Source: Deltaproteobacteria bacterium
Lineage (GTDB): Bacteria; Myxococcota_A; UBA9160; SZUA-336
DNA: 57,859 nucleotides
Direction of reading: 5' to 3'
Assembly (NCBI GenBank): GCA_029261925.1
Contig: JAJDAJ010000049.1
Location: 1-57,859 of the forward strand
Part shown: positions 28,974 through 41,055 of the stretch, one piece after another
How positions within the stretch are numbered: position 1 is the stretch's first letter
How the letters are laid out: each line of letters starts with the position of its first letter
Translations under genes and position numbers: made by a program
The notes under the pieces: model-generated
Seen by the model: the letters and a program-made list of their open reading frames with translations, nothing else
Databases searched by the model: none
Told to the model about the DNA's origin: nothing

Positions 28974-30533
28974 TCAGACGTCGTGCCTCTCCCCGTCCGG
29001 CCCCGTCCAGTGGACGCGGTACAGCTCGGGACGGCGATCCGTCCAGGGCCGCACGGTGCCCCGCGAGCGGTTGCGCTGGAGGAGCTCGACGTCCACGTCG
29101 TGCACGAGCACGGTCTCGATGTTCGGCGTGCTCTCGGCGGCGATCGCGTCGCGGGCGAAGCCGACATCCGACGGCGTGAAGATCCCGCACTGGGAGTAGT
29201 GGATGTCGGCGTTCTCGACGGACGGCAGGTTCCCGGCGCAGCCGGCAATGGCGACGTAGCACTGGTTCTCGATCGCGCGCGCCTGTGCGCAGCTGCGCAC
29301 GCGCAGGTACCCGAGACGGTCGTTCGTGTTGAACGGCACGAAGATCAGGTTCGCACCCTGGGCGATCGCGATGCGTGCCAGCTCCGGGAACTCGATGTCG
29401 TAGCAGATCAGGATCGCGATCCGGCCGCGGTCGGTGTCCATCACGTTGACGTTCCGGCCGCCCACGACGCCCCACCAGTGCGCCTCGTTGGGCGTGATGT
29501 GGATCTTGTACTGCTTGTCGATGCTGCCGTCGCGGCGGAAGAGATACGAGATGTTGTAGAGCGCGCGGTCCTCCTCGACGAACTGCGAGCCACCGATGAC
29601 GTTGACGTTGTACTTCATCGCCAGGTCGGTCATCAGCTCGAGGTACTGCGGCGTGTACTTCGCGAGCTCGCGGGCGGCGAGACCGGGCTGCGTCTCCTCG
29701 ATCACGGAGAGGAGCTGCGTGGTGAACAGCTCCGGAAAGAGCACGAAGTCCGAGTGGTAGTCGCCCGCGGTGTCGACGTAGTAACGGCACTGCTGCGCGA
29801 ACTCGTCGAACGAGTCGACCCGTCGCATCAGGTACTGGACCAGCGACAGGCGCTGGTTCCAGACGGAGTGCAGCCGGCGCGAGGGGTCGGCGCGGTGGTC
29901 CAGGTTGCGCCACTCGAGGTAGGTCGCATAGCCGCGTGACTCGGAGTCCGATGGCAGGTAGTCCGGGATCAGCCCCTGGAGTGCGAAGCCGTTGGCGAGC
30001 TGGGCGGTCAGAACCGGGTCGTAGAGCCGCCGCGCCACGACCTGCTCCACGTACTCTCGCGCGCTCAGCGTCCCGGCGTGCTCGTGGTAGCTCGGGATGC
30101 GGCCCCCGATGATGATCCGTCGCAGGTTCAGCTCGCGCGCCAGCTCCTTGCGCGCGTCGTAGAGGCGCCTCGACAGCCGGTAGCCGCGGAGCTCCGGGTC
30201 GACCATGATCTCGATGCCGTACAGCGTGTCGCCCCCGGGGTCGTGGTTGCGGATGAAGCCCCCGTCGGCAATCTCCTGCCAGCTGTGCCAGGCGTCGTAG
30301 TCCCCGAAGTCCACGACCAGGCTGCTGGCCGATGCCACGATCTGCCCGTCGAGCTCCACGCAGAACTGGCCCGCCGGAAAGTGCGAGATCTGGCTCTCGA
30401 ACTGCTCGCGGGTCCACGTTCCGATCCCGGGAAAGCAGCGACCCTCGAGCGCCACGATGGTCTCGAAGTCGTCGCGCTCCAGGCGACGAATCAGCATGCG
30501 TGACTCGAAGTCCTCGAGGTCTAGCTCTGCCAC
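28974..30533 (-). CDS. GNAT acetyltransferase fused to carbon-nitrogen hydrolase
   Basis: A 519-residue two-domain protein. The N-terminal part (about residues 15-200) is a GNAT acetyltransferase with an acetyl-CoA loop ([20 protein letters not shown]). The C-terminal part is a nitrilase-superfamily amidohydrolase with the catalytic Glu in FVLFPELF, Lys in [11 protein letters not shown] and Cys in [11 protein letters not shown]. This fusion is known in several phyla but its substrate is not. The GTG at 30531-30533 is chosen because it gives the conserved N-terminus and overlaps the SET gene by 13 bases. Acetylation and amide hydrolysis in one chain suggest a small-molecule or N-terminal modification step. 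Confidence 0.88.
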   Translation of the reverse strand: MAELDLEDFESRMLIRRLERDDFETIVALEGRCFPGIGTWTREQFESQISHFPAGQFCVELDGQIVASASSLVVDFGDYDAWHSWQEIADGGFIRNHDPGGDTLYGIEIMVDPELRGYRLSRRLYDARKELARELNLRRIIIGGRIPSYHEHAGTLSAREYVEQVVARRLYDPVLTAQLANGFALQGLIPDYLPSDSESRGYATYLEWRNLDHRADPSRRLHSVWNQRLSLVQYLMRRVDSFDEFAQQCRYYVDTAGDYHSDFVLFPELFTTQLLSVIEETQPGLAARELAKYTPQYLELMTDLAMKYNVNVIGGSQFVEEDRALYNISYLFRRDGSIDKQYKIHITPNEAHWWGVVGGRNVNVMDTDRGRIAILICYDIEFPELARIAIAQGANLIFVPFNTNDRLGYLRVRSCAQARAIENQCYVAIAGCAGNLPSVENADIHYSQCGIFTPSDVGFARDAIAAESTPNIETVLVHDVDVELLQRNRSRGTVRPWTDRRPELYRVHWTGPDGERHDV

Positions 30534-31138
30534 TCGCTTCGCTCCTCGGCCGGAATCCCGGCGCGGCCTCCCGGCTGCCCGTGATGCGCCAGCCGGCGGC
30601 TCACGCGCCGCTCCAGGTACGGCGACCGGTAGCCAGCGTAGCGCTCGATCAGCTCGGGTCGGGCCCAGTCGTCGCCGGTGACGCGCCCTCGGCAGCGTGC
30701 GCTGCCGCAGCGGCAGTCGAACTCGTCGTAGCTGCAGCCGTCGCACATGGCGTAGTCGAAGCAGATCTCCTCGCCCCGATCGATCCTGCGCAGGGCCACC
30801 AGCGAGACCTGGCCCCGCAGCCCCGCGTTCGGGGAGCAGCTGTGGTTGACCCAGTCGGCAGGGCCCTCCGAGGTCGAGACCAGAAAGGCGTCCTCGTCGA
30901 TCTGGAGAGTCAGTCGGCGCAGCGCGCGCGGCCGGAGCTCCAGCTCGGCGCGGGTCAGGACGTCGCCGCCCCAGACCACCAGCAGTGCATCCCGGGGCAG
31001 GCTGTGGAGGGCCACGACGCGGCGTCCGCGGCCATCATCGACGGAGGCGTCCACGCCGATCAGGCCGGGAGATAGATAGGAGCTGGCCAGCGTCGTCGCG
31101 CCTCTGTCCCTCGCGCCATCTTGGCGCCGTTCGAGCAC
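30521..31138 (-). CDS. SET-domain protein lysine methyltransferase-like
   Basis: A SET-domain protein of about 205 residues. The pseudoknot motifs are present: [12 protein letters not shown] and [10 protein letters not shown], followed by a post-SET zinc cluster [12 protein letters not shown]. These are the S-adenosylmethionine- and lysine-channel elements of eukaryotic-type protein methyltransferases, which occur sporadically in bacteria. The start is not certain. GTG at 31136-31138 is used, because codons further upstream look non-coding and enter a GC-rich inverted repeat. The gene overlaps the GNAT-nitrilase gene by 13 bases, so the products probably act together. The target is unknown. 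Confidence 0.8.
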   Translation of the reverse strand: MLERRQDGARDRGATTLASSYLSPGLIGVDASVDDGRGRRVVALHSLPRDALLVVWGGDVLTRAELELRPRALRRLTLQIDEDAFLVSTSEGPADWVNHSCSPNAGLRGQVSLVALRRIDRGEEICFDYAMCDGCSYDEFDCRCGSARCRGRVTGDDWARPELIERYAGYRSPYLERRVSRRLAHHGQPGGRAGIPAEERSEWQS

Positions 31139-31177
31139 GCATGTATCGGTCCGGACGGGGCATCTGTCAATCCCGCC

Positions 31178-31244
31178 CCGGCACCGCCGGGTGCGGGCAC
31201 CGCGCCGGGCCCCGGCAAGCGGGTCCGGCTCCCGGCGGTGCCGG
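31178..31244. repeat. Nested inverted repeat in the SET / SMP-30 divergent gap
   Basis: CCGGCACCGCCGGG (31178-31191) and CCCGGCGGTGCCGG (31231-31244) are a perfect 14-base inverted pair enclosing 39 bases. The interior contains a second perfect pair, GCCGGG (31204-31209) and CCCGGC (31211-31216). The structure lies between divergent genes and outside both coding regions. It could be a cruciform, a double-strand regulator site or a structured 5' leader of the SET gene. Confidence 0.7.
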
Positions 31245-31361
31245 CCTGGCTCCCCGCTCCCGTACGGCCCGGCGCACGATGGCGCTCGCACGCGGGTTGA
31301 CAGCTCCCGGGGCCTGCCAGCACCGTGACGAGCAGCGGTGGAGGCGAGCAGTGGAGAACCG

Positions 31362-32261
31362 ATGGGACAGCTCGCGGTAGACGGGTTCGAAAGGGTCGCC
31401 TCCGGCATCTACCTGGAAGGCCTCGCCGTCGATCACGCGCGCGAGATCATCTGGTACAGCGACGTGATCGCGGGGGGGATTCACGGGGTGAGGCCCGACG
31501 GGAGCCGCGTCGCCTCGTTCAACGAGGACCGGATGTGGACCGGGGGCGTCATGCTGAACGAGGACGGCGCGGTCCTGTCCACCGGCGAACGGGGCATCAT
31601 GTGGAACGACCCCGAGACGGGGAAGTCCGGCTGGCTGCTCGACGTGATCGACGGAGAGCCGATCAACGGCATCAACGAGATGATGCCCGACGGCACGGGC
31701 GGCATCTTCTTCGGCACGAACGACATCGAGAGGATCATCGAGGGCGGCGACACCCGGCCGACCTCTCTCTACCGCCTGACGGTCGACCGCAGACTGATCG
31801 AGCTGGCCGACGGGATCGGCTTCACCAACGGGATCATGTTCGATCCCGATCGGAGGAAGCTCTACTGCAACGACACGTTCCACTGCAGCTGGGTCTTCGA
31901 TGTGCGGGATGATCTGACGCTCGCCAACAGGCGTCGCTTCCTCGACAAGGAGGACGCCGACGGCATGGCGCTCGATGCCGAGGGCAACGTATGGATCACG
32001 GGCTTCCGGTCCAGCTTCCTCACGCGCGTCCGGCCCGACGGCGCGGAGCTTCCGCGGGCGGACACGCCGGCCGGCTCGATCACCCAGGTTCGCTTCGGCG
32101 GCCCGGACATGCGGGACTGCTACTTCAACTCGGTCCCGGCGGACGGCGGCGACACGCTCAAGGAGGGCGGTGAGCTCACCCGGAGGAACTCGTTCCTCTA
32201 CCGCGGTCGCTCCAGGACGCCGGGCAGGCCCGTCGAGCCGGCGCGCTTCGGGCTCGGCTGA
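31362..32261 (+). CDS. SMP-30/gluconolactonase-family beta-propeller
   Basis: A 299-residue six-bladed propeller of the SMP-30/gluconolactonase/LRE type. Characteristic pieces are YLEGLAVDHAREIIWYSDV at the start, GINEMMPDGTGGIFFGTND, GIGFTNGIMFDPDRRKLYCND with the metal-site Asn and Asp, and KEDADGMALDAEGNVWITGF. Such enzymes hydrolyse lactones or related esters with a divalent metal. The ATG at 31362 has GGAG seven bases upstream; a GTG at 31338 would add eight residues. A TTGACA lies at 31297-31302 but has no good -10 box. It is convergent with the glucan synthase gene. Substrate unknown. Confidence 0.82.
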   Translation: MGQLAVDGFERVASGIYLEGLAVDHAREIIWYSDVIAGGIHGVRPDGSRVASFNEDRMWTGGVMLNEDGAVLSTGERGIMWNDPETGKSGWLLDVIDGEPINGINEMMPDGTGGIFFGTNDIERIIEGGDTRPTSLYRLTVDRRLIELADGIGFTNGIMFDPDRRKLYCNDTFHCSWVFDVRDDLTLANRRRFLDKEDADGMALDAEGNVWITGFRSSFLTRVRPDGAELPRADTPAGSITQVRFGGPDMRDCYFNSVPADGGDTLKEGGELTRRNSFLYRGRSRTPGRPVEPARFGLG

Positions 32262-32323
32262 AGCCGGGGCACGCCAGAGTCTCCGGAGAGCCCGGGCGAT
32301 TCACACTCCTCGCCGGCGTGCGC

Positions 32324-35300
32324 CTAGCCGAGCACCACCCGGACGGAATGCTCCGCGCCATCGTCGGACAGGGCGATCAGCGCCCCTGCCGTGAGAACGC
32401 TTCCGTCGACGCTGACCCGTGAGACTCCGCGGGAGACGCCGTCTGGATTCTCGACGGCGATCCGGTACAGCGCGCTGCCATGGCGGTAGGTGATCTCGTA
32501 GCCCTTCCAGTCCCTGGGAATGCAGGGGTCGATGCAGAGAGTCGAGCCCCGCTTGCGAAAGCCGAGAATGGATTCCAGGCCCGCGCGGTAGAGCCAGCCC
32601 GCGGCTCCCGTGTACCACGTCCATCCCGCACGCCCGACGTGGGGCGGCTGGGAATAAACGTCGGCGGCGACCGCATACGGCTCGCCCTTGTAGCGGTGCA
32701 GGTCCGCGCGTCGGCTCGTGTGATGGATGGGGCTCAGCAGATCGAAGAGCTCCAGCGCCTTGTCTCCCTCGCCGAGCATGGCGAACGCGATGATCGACCA
32801 GACCGCGGCGTGCGTGTACTGACCGCCGTTCTCCCGGATTCCGGGGACGTATCCCTTGATGTATCCGGGATCCAGCCGCGTCTGGTCGAAGGGGGGGGAG
32901 AACAGCGGCATCAAACCTTCGTCGCGCCAGACGAGGTGCTCCTCCACCGACTTCATGGCCTCGCGGGCCCGCATCTCGTCGCCCGCGCCGGACAGGACCG
33001 CCCACGACTGGACGATGGAGTCGATCTGGCACGCCTCGCTCTCCGCCGATCCGAGCGGTGTCCCGTCGTCGAAGAAGGCCCGCTTGTACCATGCGCCGTC
33101 CCAGGCCTCCGCGTCCAGGGATGTCGCGAGGGAAGCGGCCGTGCTCCGCCAGGCGCTCGCACGCTCCCCGTCGCCGCGGCGGTCCGCGATGCTGGCGAAG
33201 TCCTTCAGGTTCACGTGCAGGAACCAGCCCAGCCAGACGCTCTCTCCCCTGCCCTCGTGGCCGACGCGGTTCATGCCGTCGTTCCAGTCGCCGGCCCCGA
33301 TCAACGGGAGGCCGTGGCTGCCCAGATCGAGGCTCCGGTCCAGTGCCCGCGCGCAGTGCTCGTAGAGCGTGGACCTGTCTTCCGATTCCGTGGGCTCGAA
33401 GTACGCCTCCTGCTGGCCCGCCTCGAGAGCTGGCCCTTCGAGCCAGGGCACCTCCTGGTCGAGCACCGCCTCGTCCTCGGTCGTCTGCAGATAGTGGGAT
33501 ACCGCATACGGCAGCCAGAGCCGGTCGTCGGAGATCCGGGTCCGCACGCCGCGGCCCGACGGGGGATGCCACCAGTGCTGCACATCGCCTTCCCGGAACT
33601 GCCGCGCCGCGGCTCGCAGGATGTGTTCGCGTACGAGGTCCGGCGTCGTCACCGCCAGCGCGAGAACGTCCTGGAGCTGATCACGGAATCCGTACGCCCC
33701 ACCGGACTGGTAGAAGGCAGAGCGAGACCACAGGCGGCAGGAGAGGGTCTGGTACAGGAGCCAGCGGTTCAGGAGCAGGTTCATCGACGGATCGGGCGTC
33801 TCGACCTGCACCGTCCCGAGGAGCCCGTCCCAGTGGTCCTGGACCTCGCCGAGCATCTCATCGGCGTTGACCGCGCGGTAGCGCTCGACGAGCGAGCGCG
33901 CCTGCTCGGCGCCCGCACCCTGGCCGACCAGGAACAGCACCTCGGCGCGTTCTCCCGGCGCCAGGTCCAGCTGAGTGCGCAGCGCAGCGCAGGGGTCGAG
34001 GCCCGCTCCGGTCTTGCCGGAGAGCTCACGCCCTTGCACGAGCGACGCGGGGTGATCGAGGCTCGCGTTCCGGCCCAGGAACTCCAGGCGGTCCCCGGTC
34101 CAGGAGGTCTGCTGCCCGCCCAGGTCGGCGAACGCAATGCGCTCCGCGAACTCCCCGTTCCATGCGTTTCGCGCGAACAGCGCTCGCGTCGCGGAGTCGA
34201 TCTCGGTGACCACGTGCGGCGCAGAGCCCGTGCGCGAATCCCCGAGCACCCACTCCGCATAGGCCGTGATCGAGAGGCGCCGCCTGCGAGCGGACCGGTT
34301 CACCAGGGTGAGGCGCGAGATCTTCACGGCGTCCCGGACGGGGACGAGCTGCAGCAGATCGAGGGCGATGCCGTGGGATTCGTGCTCGAAGCGGCTGTAC
34401 CCCTGGCCGTGCCGGCTGACATAGGGCCAGGGCTCCTCGCGGATGGGAAGGGGGGTCGGCCCCCAGACCCGGCCGCTGTCCTCGTCCCTCACGTAGAGCG
34501 CCTCGCCCGGCGTGTCGCTCGTGGGATCGTTCGACCAGGGTGTGAGCTTGTTCTCGCGGCTGTTGACGGACCACGTGTAGCCCGCGCCCGCCTCGGAGAC
34601 CTGGAATCCGAACTCCGGGTTCGCCACCACGTTGATCCAGGGAGCCGGCGTCCACTGTCCCTGGCCCAGAACCGTGACGTACTCGCGACCGCCCGGTGCG
34701 AAGCCCCCGAGCCCGTTTCCGAACTCGAGATCCAGTGCCGGAGGAGAAACGACGGCGGGCGTCTCGGACGCCGGGGGGCGACGGGGCGGGGCCGGCGCCG
34801 GGCGGGGCCGGCCTAGCCGGACCACCTGCTCGGACAGCGTACCCCGCTGCGCGTGAATCACGATCCGCGCCGCGGCGAGCAGAAGCGTCTGGTCGGGCGA
34901 GGACACCCGCTCGGCGCGCAGCAGATACACGCCGCCACCCGTTCGCCCCTCTTCCGGCGCATGGCTTGCGCGCACCATGCCCTCGAGGGATTCATGAAGC
35001 GCCTGGGCGTAGGAGGCACCGCTGGCGTTGAGGATCACGAGATCGGCGGCGATCCCCTTCATGCGCCAGTACTCATGCGCTCGCAGAAGCTGTCGCACGA
35101 TGTCCCGCTCCTCGTCCCGCTCGATGCGGACCAGAGCGACGGGAAGATCGCCGGAGATCCCGTAGGGCCAGAGCCCGGACGCGCCGAGGCGGTTCCCCTC
35201 CATGACCTGAGGGGCCGAGCGCAGCGTGGGATCGGTGTGAAGGAGACGGTTCGCCAGGCGCTGGAAGAGATGCGCCTCGTCCTGGGTGATCCGGAGGTGG

Positions 35301-38300
35301 TGCAGCTGCACCTGTGCCTGGGTCCAGGCCAGCGAGCTCTCCCGCTCGAACGTTGCTGGCTGGCGGTACTTCTCCGCGATCTGGAGCGCCTCGTCGCGGG
35401 TGGGAGCGACCAGGGTCGTGAATGCGAGACGAACCGTGGCGCCCCGTGGGATCGCCAGACGCTGCCGGAGGCTCACGATGGGATCCAGAACCGCCCCGGT
35501 CGTGCCCGAGAGCGCGTCCCCATCATGAACGCACAGGGCAGACCGGACCTCGTGTCCCCGGCCCAGAAAGCGCGCGCGGTCGCTCTCGTGCTGCAACGGA
35601 GCGACCGGCTCGCCCGCGACGGCGGTCACGTGAGCCAGCCAGACCCGGGGTTCGTCTGCGGAACGCGGGCGTCGCGTCGCGAGAAGTGCCCCGACCTCGG
35701 CGACGAACTCCGTCTCCACGAACAGCTTGGAGAAGGCGGGGTGGGCTTCGTCGGCACCCTGGGGAGCGAGCACGACCTCGGCATAGGACGTGAAGTCGAT
35801 CTCACGATCCCGGCTGCCGACATTGGTCACGGTCAGCTGGCGGAGCTCGGCATCGTCGTCGGGGGAGACCACGATCTCGAGGGTGATCGAGAGCGACCGG
35901 TCTCGCTGGATGATCTTGGCCCGGTCCTCGGAGTAGACGACCTCATAGTGGTCGACCTCCGTTCCACTCGGCTGGAAGCCAGCAGACCAGACCTCTCCGG
36001 TGTCGGCATCTCGCAGGAAGACGAACGTGCCCCGGTCGTCGCGCGTCGTGTCCTCTCGCCAGCGGGTGACGGCGAGCTCGTTCCAGCGGCTGAAGCCGGA
36101 TCCCGCCGCCGTGATCATCACGGTGTAGCGGCCGTTGGAGAGGAGATGACTTCGCGGTGTGATGTCGTGCGGCGAGTCGAACCTGCGCAGCGTCGGGAGA
36201 ACGAGATCGCGGACCAGCGGTGCCACGCGCACCTCCTCGCCCCGGGGCCTCGTCACCGCCACCGAGCGCGGCGTCCGCTCCTGAAGCAGGAGCTCCGCGG
36301 CCTGGACCATGGGATGGGCGTGAAAGCGTCTCGGGGTCGAGCCGCCGTGAACCACATTGCTCAGCGCCACCAGCGTCATCCCCTGGTGGTGGGCCATGTA
36401 GCTCCGAACCACGGCCACGCCGCCGTTCTCGGGCAGGTGCGACGGCGTGTAGTCGAGGGCTTCGTAGAACCCGTAGGTGCCTCGTGCTCCGGCCTCCTCG
36501 AGCTTTGCAAAGTTCTGGAGAGCAGCTCTTGGCTCCAGCATGGCCGCGAGTGCAGTCGCGTACGGAGCCACCACGACGTCCTCGAACAGCCCGCGCTTGA
36601 GCCCCAGACCGGGCACCCCGAAGTCCGAGTACTGATACGTGAGCTCCAGGTCGCGGATGTTGTGGGCCGATTCGGAGACCCCCCACGGTACGCTCCGCTC
36701 CCCGCCGTACTGAATCTGTCGGGACACCACGAGACGGCATGTGAGATCCAGCAGGCTGCTGGTGGGCTGCCGCATCACGAGGAGCGGCATCAGGTACTCG
36801 AACATGGAGCCCGACCAGGACACGAGCGCGGCTCCGCGCCCGACGGGCGTGAGGGCCCGGCCCAGCAGGAACCAGTGCCGCGGCGAGACGTCGCCCTTGG
36901 CGATGGCGACGAAGCTTCCCAGCCGCGCCTCGGAGGCCAGGAGGTCGTAGCAGCTGGGGTCGACCGTGCCCTCCGCCGCCCGATAGCCGATCGAGAAGAG
37001 CTTGCGCGAGGAGTCGAAGAGGAAGTGGAAGTCCATGGCCTGGACCATCCCTTCGGCGCGAAGGGCCAGGGCCGAGAGCTGATGCCCGAGGCGGGTCTCC
37101 GCCCTCCGGGATCCATCCAGACCCTCGAGAAGCAGGGCCGTATCCAGGTCGCGGGCGTGGCTCGCGACGCAGTCCCGCAAGCTCTTCGACCACGCCAGGA
37201 CCTCGGATCGGGATTCGTGCTCGACGTCGCTCGCGAGCGTGCGCGCGATATCGAGGAGGTTGTCCGCCGCTACCTCCAGCGTCTCGAGCCGGTCCCCCCA
37301 TTCAGGAAGCGAGGTCGGGAGCTCATCGAGAGATGCCGCGATCGCCCCGGCGGCCTCGCGCAGATGTGTCTCCGTGACCGTCTGGGTGCGCCGGGAGCGT
37401 CCACCGCCCTCCTCCGCCTCCAGGACCAGGGCGAGAGCGTCCCGGATTCCCTCCAGCGTCTCCGGCCCGAAGCGGGGGCGATGCACGAGCTCGCGACATG
37501 CCTGTGCAACGGCGATCAGGTGACCGGCCAGATTGCCGCTGTCGACCGTGGAGACGTAGGCGGGATCGAGCGGGCGAAGGTCCCGCGTGTCGTACCAGTT
37601 GTAGAAGTGCCCGCGAAAGCGCTGCAGGCGCGCCATCGTGTCGAGCGTGTCCTCGAGCCTCCCCGCCATCTCGAGAATCCCGATCCAGCCGAAGTCGTGA
37701 GCCACGGTCGTGCTCAGCAGATAGAGACCCAGATTGGTCGGCGAGGTTCGATGCGCGACGGTGGGCTCGGGCTCTTCCTGGAAGTTGTCGGGCGGGAGAG
37801 CGTTCTCCTCCTCCGTGACGAAGGTCTCGAAGAAGCGCCAGGTGCGGCGGCCAAGCCGGCGCAAGGAGAGTGTCTCGTCGGGGGTGAGAACGTCTGCCTC
37901 GACGAGCCTCGGTGGCAGGCTCATCCGCCAGGCGACGACGGGGGAAAGGGCCCAGAGCAGAAGGAACGGCGTGGCCACCAGCCAGGCTCCCGGCGAGAAG
38001 ACGACGACGACCACGCCCATCAGCACGGCGAGACCGACGCCAAAGCGCTGGCGCCGGTAGAAAGCGCCCAGGCGCAGATCCGCCCCGGATCCCGTCTGCG
38101 CGGCCGGAACCCACTCGAGGAGGTTCCGCTTCGTGACGTAGAGCCGCGCGAGCGTCCGCACCACCGCGTCCGCCATGAGCCAGGCCTGGTGGGCCAGCAT
38201 GGTGATCGCCATGAACGCCTGGGAAAGAGCCACGAAGGTGTCGTCGCGCAGCGCGCGCAGGTGGCCGCGCTTGGAGATCCCCTTCCGCCTGGGAACGACG

Positions 38301-40936
38301 CCATCGAGAACCGGGATGAAGGCCGGCACCGCGACGGAGCCCACGAACAGACCCGTCCACAGGAGCGGAGAAACGCCCGGCAGGGTCCACGCCGCCGCCG
38401 CCAGGAGCAACGAAGCCGGGGCAACGAGGCTTCGACGGAGATTGTCGACCATCTTCCATCGGCCCAGGGCGGAGATGCGAGGCCCCGGTCTCCGGCCCGC
38501 GGCGTCGCGTGCGTGGCCCAGGATCCAGGGGAGCAGCTGCCAGTCGCCGCGCACCCAGCGATGCTGGCGGCGCGCGGCGACCTCGTAGTTCGACGGGAAC
38601 TCCTCGAAGAGATCCACGTCCGTCAGCAGCCCGGCGCGTGCAAACACGCCCTCGAAGAGATCGTGGCTCAGGAGCGCGTTCTCCGGCGCCTTCCCCTCGA
38701 GCGCCGTCTCGAAGGCATCAACGTCGTAGATCCCCTTCCCCGTGTAGGATCCCTCTTCGAAGAGATCCTGATACACATCGGAGACCGCGGCCGCGTAGGG
38801 ATCCACGCCTCCGGGACCCGAGACGATGCGCTGGTAGGCCGTGCTGGTCGGGCCGGTCGGGAGAGACGGTGTGATCCGCGGCTGCATGATCGCGTAGCCC
38901 TCGACGACGCGCCCTTTCGCGCGGTCGAAGCGCGGCCGGTTCAGCGGGTGCGCCATCGCTCCGACGAGTCGGTAGGCCGTACCCTTGGGGAGCCGGGTGT
39001 CGGCGTCCAGGGTGATGACGTAACGGACGCCCTCGGGCACCGGGGGCGTGCGTCCATCGAGCGTCATGAACGAGGTGTCCGTGGCGCCGCGAAGGAACCG
39101 GTTCAGCTCGTGGAGCTTGCCTCGCTTCCGCTCCCAGCCGATCCACCGGCGCTCCTTCTCGTTCCAGAGACGTCGGCGGTGCAACAGGAGGAATCGCGCC
39201 CCGCCACCGGGCGGTCCGTCGTAGCGCGCATTGAGGCGCTCGATCCCCTCGGCCAGAGCAGTGACCAGCTCCTCGTCGCCGGGCATGCGTTCGCCGCTTG
39301 CATCGGCCCAGTCGGTCAGCAGGGCGAAGTGGAGCTGGCCCTCGGGGTTGGCCAGGTAGTGCACTTCGAGTCGTTCGAGCTGCTCCTCGAGGTCGGCGAG
39401 GCTCGTGAGCAGCGAGGGCACGGCAACCAGGGTTCGAAGCTCCGGAGGTACGCCCTGTACGAGCTCGAGCTTGGGCAGGCGCCTGGGAGGAAGCAGGGCC
39501 GCGACGAGGCGATGAACGAGGGAAACCGCGATCTCCGACGCGGGGAGGAGGCCGAGGATCACCAGCAGGAAGAGGCTCCCGGGCCCTGCACCCGCCGATC
39601 GCGCGATGAACACGAGCCCGCAGAGCTGCAGGGCGCAGAAGGCTGCGATTCCTCCCAGGTACGCAGTGATTGCATGCGCGCGGCAGGCGCGGAGAAGCCA
39701 GAGGCGGAGGGGGACGCGAAAGCCCAGCCGCCGCTCGAAGTCCCTCCGGCCCCTGGAGAGGAGCGAATGGCCCGGGTCCTCCTCGGCGCGCGCGGGCACG
39801 CCGGGAAGCCCCGGCTCGTTCCCGAGGGCTTCGCTGTCGGCTGCGGGCGGGGGCCGATTCTCCTCTGCCGCGCTGCGCGCCAGCAGCACGGCCTCCCGTG
39901 CCACCTCGGTCTCCGATCGCCCCGAGCCCTGGGAGAGCAGCTCGATCTGCCTGCGGTACTCGTCCCGGGTGGCGAAGTCCATCGCCGCAAACGTGGGAGC
40001 GGCGCGCAGCTCCTCATCCACCGGACTGACGCTCTCGAAGAACTCGAGCCAGTCGATCGACGATATCCATCGCATGCTGCCGATGATGTGGCGAACGGTG
40101 GCGTTCGCCGCACCCTGGGTGTGGTGTTCCTCGGCCACCATCGCGCTGGAAGACGTTCCCTGGGCACTGAGCTTCCGGTCGAGCCAGGCCAGCACGGGCA
40201 TGATCGACGTGTCCTGGTCGCGCAGCCGCTGGACCAGCTGGACCGCGAACGCCCGGGCCAGGGGGAAGTCGTCCAGACCGCGCAGGACGTCCCCGGCGCT
40301 CTCCGCGGGCCGACCGGAAAGGCCCAGCAAACGGTCCGCCAGCTCGTCGGCGTGGCCCCGCTCCCGGCGAGAGCCGACGACCAGCTGCGACAGCCGCCGC
40401 AGGTTCTCCACGAGAGCGATGCGCAGGTGAATGGGTACGGCCCAGAGCTCGCCGATCCCGAGAGGCTGTACGCGCTGGTAGGCCCGGACGAAGCGCCCCA
40501 GAGTCTCCAGCTCGAAGCGACTGTCGGTGTGGGCCACGTAGGCCCAGGCCAGCTCATAGACGCGCGGCGTTCCCGCCAGGTGGCCCACGGAGATCTTCGG
40601 CAGCCGGCGGTAGTAGCTCTCCGGAAGGTGGTCCTGGATCTCCCGGAGCTGCTCGTCCACGATGTGGAAGTTGTCGAGGAACCACTCCTCGGCGAGCGTG
40701 ATCTCACTCTTCTCACCGACCGCCTTGACGACGTCGTGATACGCGTCCAGAAGTACGCGCTCGTTCGCCCGGACCCGGGAAAGAAGGCTCCGTCCCTTCG
40801 TGGGTCTCCGCGTGGATCGCCCGGCTGCAGCCAGGCTCTCGGCGTGTTGCTCGAGGCGCTCGATCCCGAACAGCTCGGCGCGGATCGGCTCGTCTCGTTC
40901 CGATGCGTCGCCCGTCACGCTGTCGATGGCGCTCAT
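32324..40936 (-). CDS. ndvB: Cyclic beta-1,2-glucan synthase
   Basis: A 2870-residue membrane enzyme, the same size as rhizobial and Brucella cyclic glucan synthases. After a cytoplasmic N-terminus and helices near residues 420-490 comes the GT84 domain, with DAD near 642 ([14 protein letters not shown]) and [10 protein letters not shown] near 790. More helices and a glucoamylase-like region follow, then two NdvB-type beta-sandwich segments and a GH94 phosphorylase domain with the general acid Asp in [10 protein letters not shown] near 2550. The N-terminal part makes linear beta-1,2-glucan and the GH94 part trims chain length before cyclisation. The product goes to the periplasm for osmotic adaptation or host contact. 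No frameshift is seen. An XRE regulator lies 119 bases upstream. Confidence 0.93.
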   Translation of the reverse strand: MSAIDSVTGDASERDEPIRAELFGIERLEQHAESLAAAGRSTRRPTKGRSLLSRVRANERVLLDAYHDVVKAVGEKSEITLAEEWFLDNFHIVDEQLREIQDHLPESYYRRLPKISVGHLAGTPRVYELAWAYVAHTDSRFELETLGRFVRAYQRVQPLGIGELWAVPIHLRIALVENLRRLSQLVVGSRRERGHADELADRLLGLSGRPAESAGDVLRGLDDFPLARAFAVQLVQRLRDQDTSIMPVLAWLDRKLSAQGTSSSAMVAEEHHTQGAANATVRHIIGSMRWISSIDWLEFFESVSPVDEELRAAPTFAAMDFATRDEYRRQIELLSQGSGRSETEVAREAVLLARSAAEENRPPPAADSEALGNEPGLPGVPARAEEDPGHSLLSRGRRDFERRLGFRVPLRLWLLRACRAHAITAYLGGIAAFCALQLCGLVFIARSAGAGPGSLFLLVILGLLPASEIAVSLVHRLVAALLPPRRLPKLELVQGVPPELRTLVAVPSLLTSLADLEEQLERLEVHYLANPEGQLHFALLTDWADASGERMPGDEELVTALAEGIERLNARYDGPPGGGARFLLLHRRRLWNEKERRWIGWERKRGKLHELNRFLRGATDTSFMTLDGRTPPVPEGVRYVITLDADTRLPKGTAYRLVGAMAHPLNRPRFDRAKGRVVEGYAIMQPRITPSLPTGPTSTAYQRIVSGPGGVDPYAAAVSDVYQDLFEEGSYTGKGIYDVDAFETALEGKAPENALLSHDLFEGVFARAGLLTDVDLFEEFPSNYEVAARRQHRWVRGDWQLLPWILGHARDAAGRRPGPRISALGRWKMVDNLRRSLVAPASLLLAAAAWTLPGVSPLLWTGLFVGSVAVPAFIPVLDGVVPRRKGISKRGHLRALRDDTFVALSQAFMAITMLAHQAWLMADAVVRTLARLYVTKRNLLEWVPAAQTGSGADLRLGAFYRRQRFGVGLAVLMGVVVVVFSPGAWLVATPFLLLWALSPVVAWRMSLPPRLVEADVLTPDETLSLRRLGRRTWRFFETFVTEEENALPPDNFQEEPEPTVAHRTSPTNLGLYLLSTTVAHDFGWIGILEMAGRLEDTLDTMARLQRFRGHFYNWYDTRDLRPLDPAYVSTVDSGNLAGHLIAVAQACRELVHRPRFGPETLEGIRDALALVLEAEEGGGRSRRTQTVTETHLREAAGAIAASLDELPTSLPEWGDRLETLEVAADNLLDIARTLASDVEHESRSEVLAWSKSLRDCVASHARDLDTALLLEGLDGSRRAETRLGHQLSALALRAEGMVQAMDFHFLFDSSRKLFSIGYRAAEGTVDPSCYDLLASEARLGSFVAIAKGDVSPRHWFLLGRALTPVGRGAALVSWSGSMFEYLMPLLVMRQPTSSLLDLTCRLVVSRQIQYGGERSVPWGVSESAHNIRDLELTYQYSDFGVPGLGLKRGLFEDVVVAPYATALAAMLEPRAALQNFAKLEEAGARGTYGFYEALDYTPSHLPENGGVAVVRSYMAHHQGMTLVALSNVVHGGSTPRRFHAHPMVQAAELLLQERTPRSVAVTRPRGEEVRVAPLVRDLVLPTLRRFDSPHDITPRSHLLSNGRYTVMITAAGSGFSRWNELAVTRWREDTTRDDRGTFVFLRDADTGEVWSAGFQPSGTEVDHYEVVYSEDRAKIIQRDRSLSITLEIVVSPDDDAELRQLTVTNVGSRDREIDFTSYAEVVLAPQGADEAHPAFSKLFVETEFVAEVGALLATRRPRSADEPRVWLAHVTAVAGEPVAPLQHESDRARFLGRGHEVRSALCVHDGDALSGTTGAVLDPIVSLRQRLAIPRGATVRLAFTTLVAPTRDEALQIAEKYRQPATFERESSLAWTQAQVQLHHLRITQDEAHLFQRLANRLLHTDPTLRSAPQVMEGNRLGASGLWPYGISGDLPVALVRIERDEERDIVRQLLRAHEYWRMKGIAADLVILNASGASYAQALHESLEGMVRASHAPEEGRTGGGVYLLRAERVSSPDQTLLLAAARIVIHAQRGTLSEQVVRLGRPRPAPAPPRRPPASETPAVVSPPALDLEFGNGLGGFAPGGREYVTVLGQGQWTPAPWINVVANPEFGFQVSEAGAGYTWSVNSRENKLTPWSNDPTSDTPGEALYVRDEDSGRVWGPTPLPIREEPWPYVSRHGQGYSRFEHESHGIALDLLQLVPVRDAVKISRLTLVNRSARRRRLSITAYAEWVLGDSRTGSAPHVVTEIDSATRALFARNAWNGEFAERIAFADLGGQQTSWTGDRLEFLGRNASLDHPASLVQGRELSGKTGAGLDPCAALRTQLDLAPGERAEVLFLVGQGAGAEQARSLVERYRAVNADEMLGEVQDHWDGLLGTVQVETPDPSMNLLLNRWLLYQTLSCRLWSRSAFYQSGGAYGFRDQLQDVLALAVTTPDLVREHILRAAARQFREGDVQHWWHPPSGRGVRTRISDDRLWLPYAVSHYLQTTEDEAVLDQEVPWLEGPALEAGQQEAYFEPTESEDRSTLYEHCARALDRSLDLGSHGLPLIGAGDWNDGMNRVGHEGRGESVWLGWFLHVNLKDFASIADRRGDGERASAWRSTAASLATSLDAEAWDGAWYKRAFFDDGTPLGSAESEACQIDSIVQSWAVLSGAGDEMRAREAMKSVEEHLVWRDEGLMPLFSPPFDQTRLDPGYIKGYVPGIRENGGQYTHAAVWSIIAFAMLGEGDKALELFDLLSPIHHTSRRADLHRYKGEPYAVAADVYSQPPHVGRAGWTWYTGAAGWLYRAGLESILGFRKRGSTLCIDPCIPRDWKGYEITYRHGSALYRIAVENPDGVSRGVSRVSVDGSVLTAGALIALSDDGAEHSVRVVLG

Positions 40937-40941
40937 TTTCG

Positions 40942-40968
40942 CTCGTGATCGATGTCAATGCTCACGAG
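40942..40968 (-). promoter_or_regulatory. Inverted repeat at the start of the glucan synthase gene
   Basis: CTCGTGA at 40942-40948 and TCACGAG at 40962-40968 form a 7-base perfect inverted repeat with a 13-base spacer, starting six bases upstream of the ATG. It could be an operator, or a hairpin over the ribosome binding region. The rest of the 119-base gap to the XRE gene shows no convincing promoter. Confidence 0.4.
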
Positions 40969-41055
40969 GACGCGGCTCCTGTGCGCGCCCTACGCTCCAG
41001 CAGCTCGCGAGTTCCGCTCGCCCTCGTGTTCCGAGTGCGGAGTCCGCATCGAGTG

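Noticed and set aside
31297..31302. TTGACA before the SMP-30 gene as a -35 box
   Set aside because: No -10-like hexamer lies 16-19 bases downstream.
34853..40948. A 2000-residue open frame on the plus strand opposite the glucan synthase gene
   Set aside because: Composition is Arg/Gln/His-rich without domains, and the minus strand encodes a complete enzyme.
40953..40958. TTGACA on the minus strand before the glucan synthase gene
   Set aside because: It is 16 bases from the ATG, so the -10 box would fall inside the coding region.
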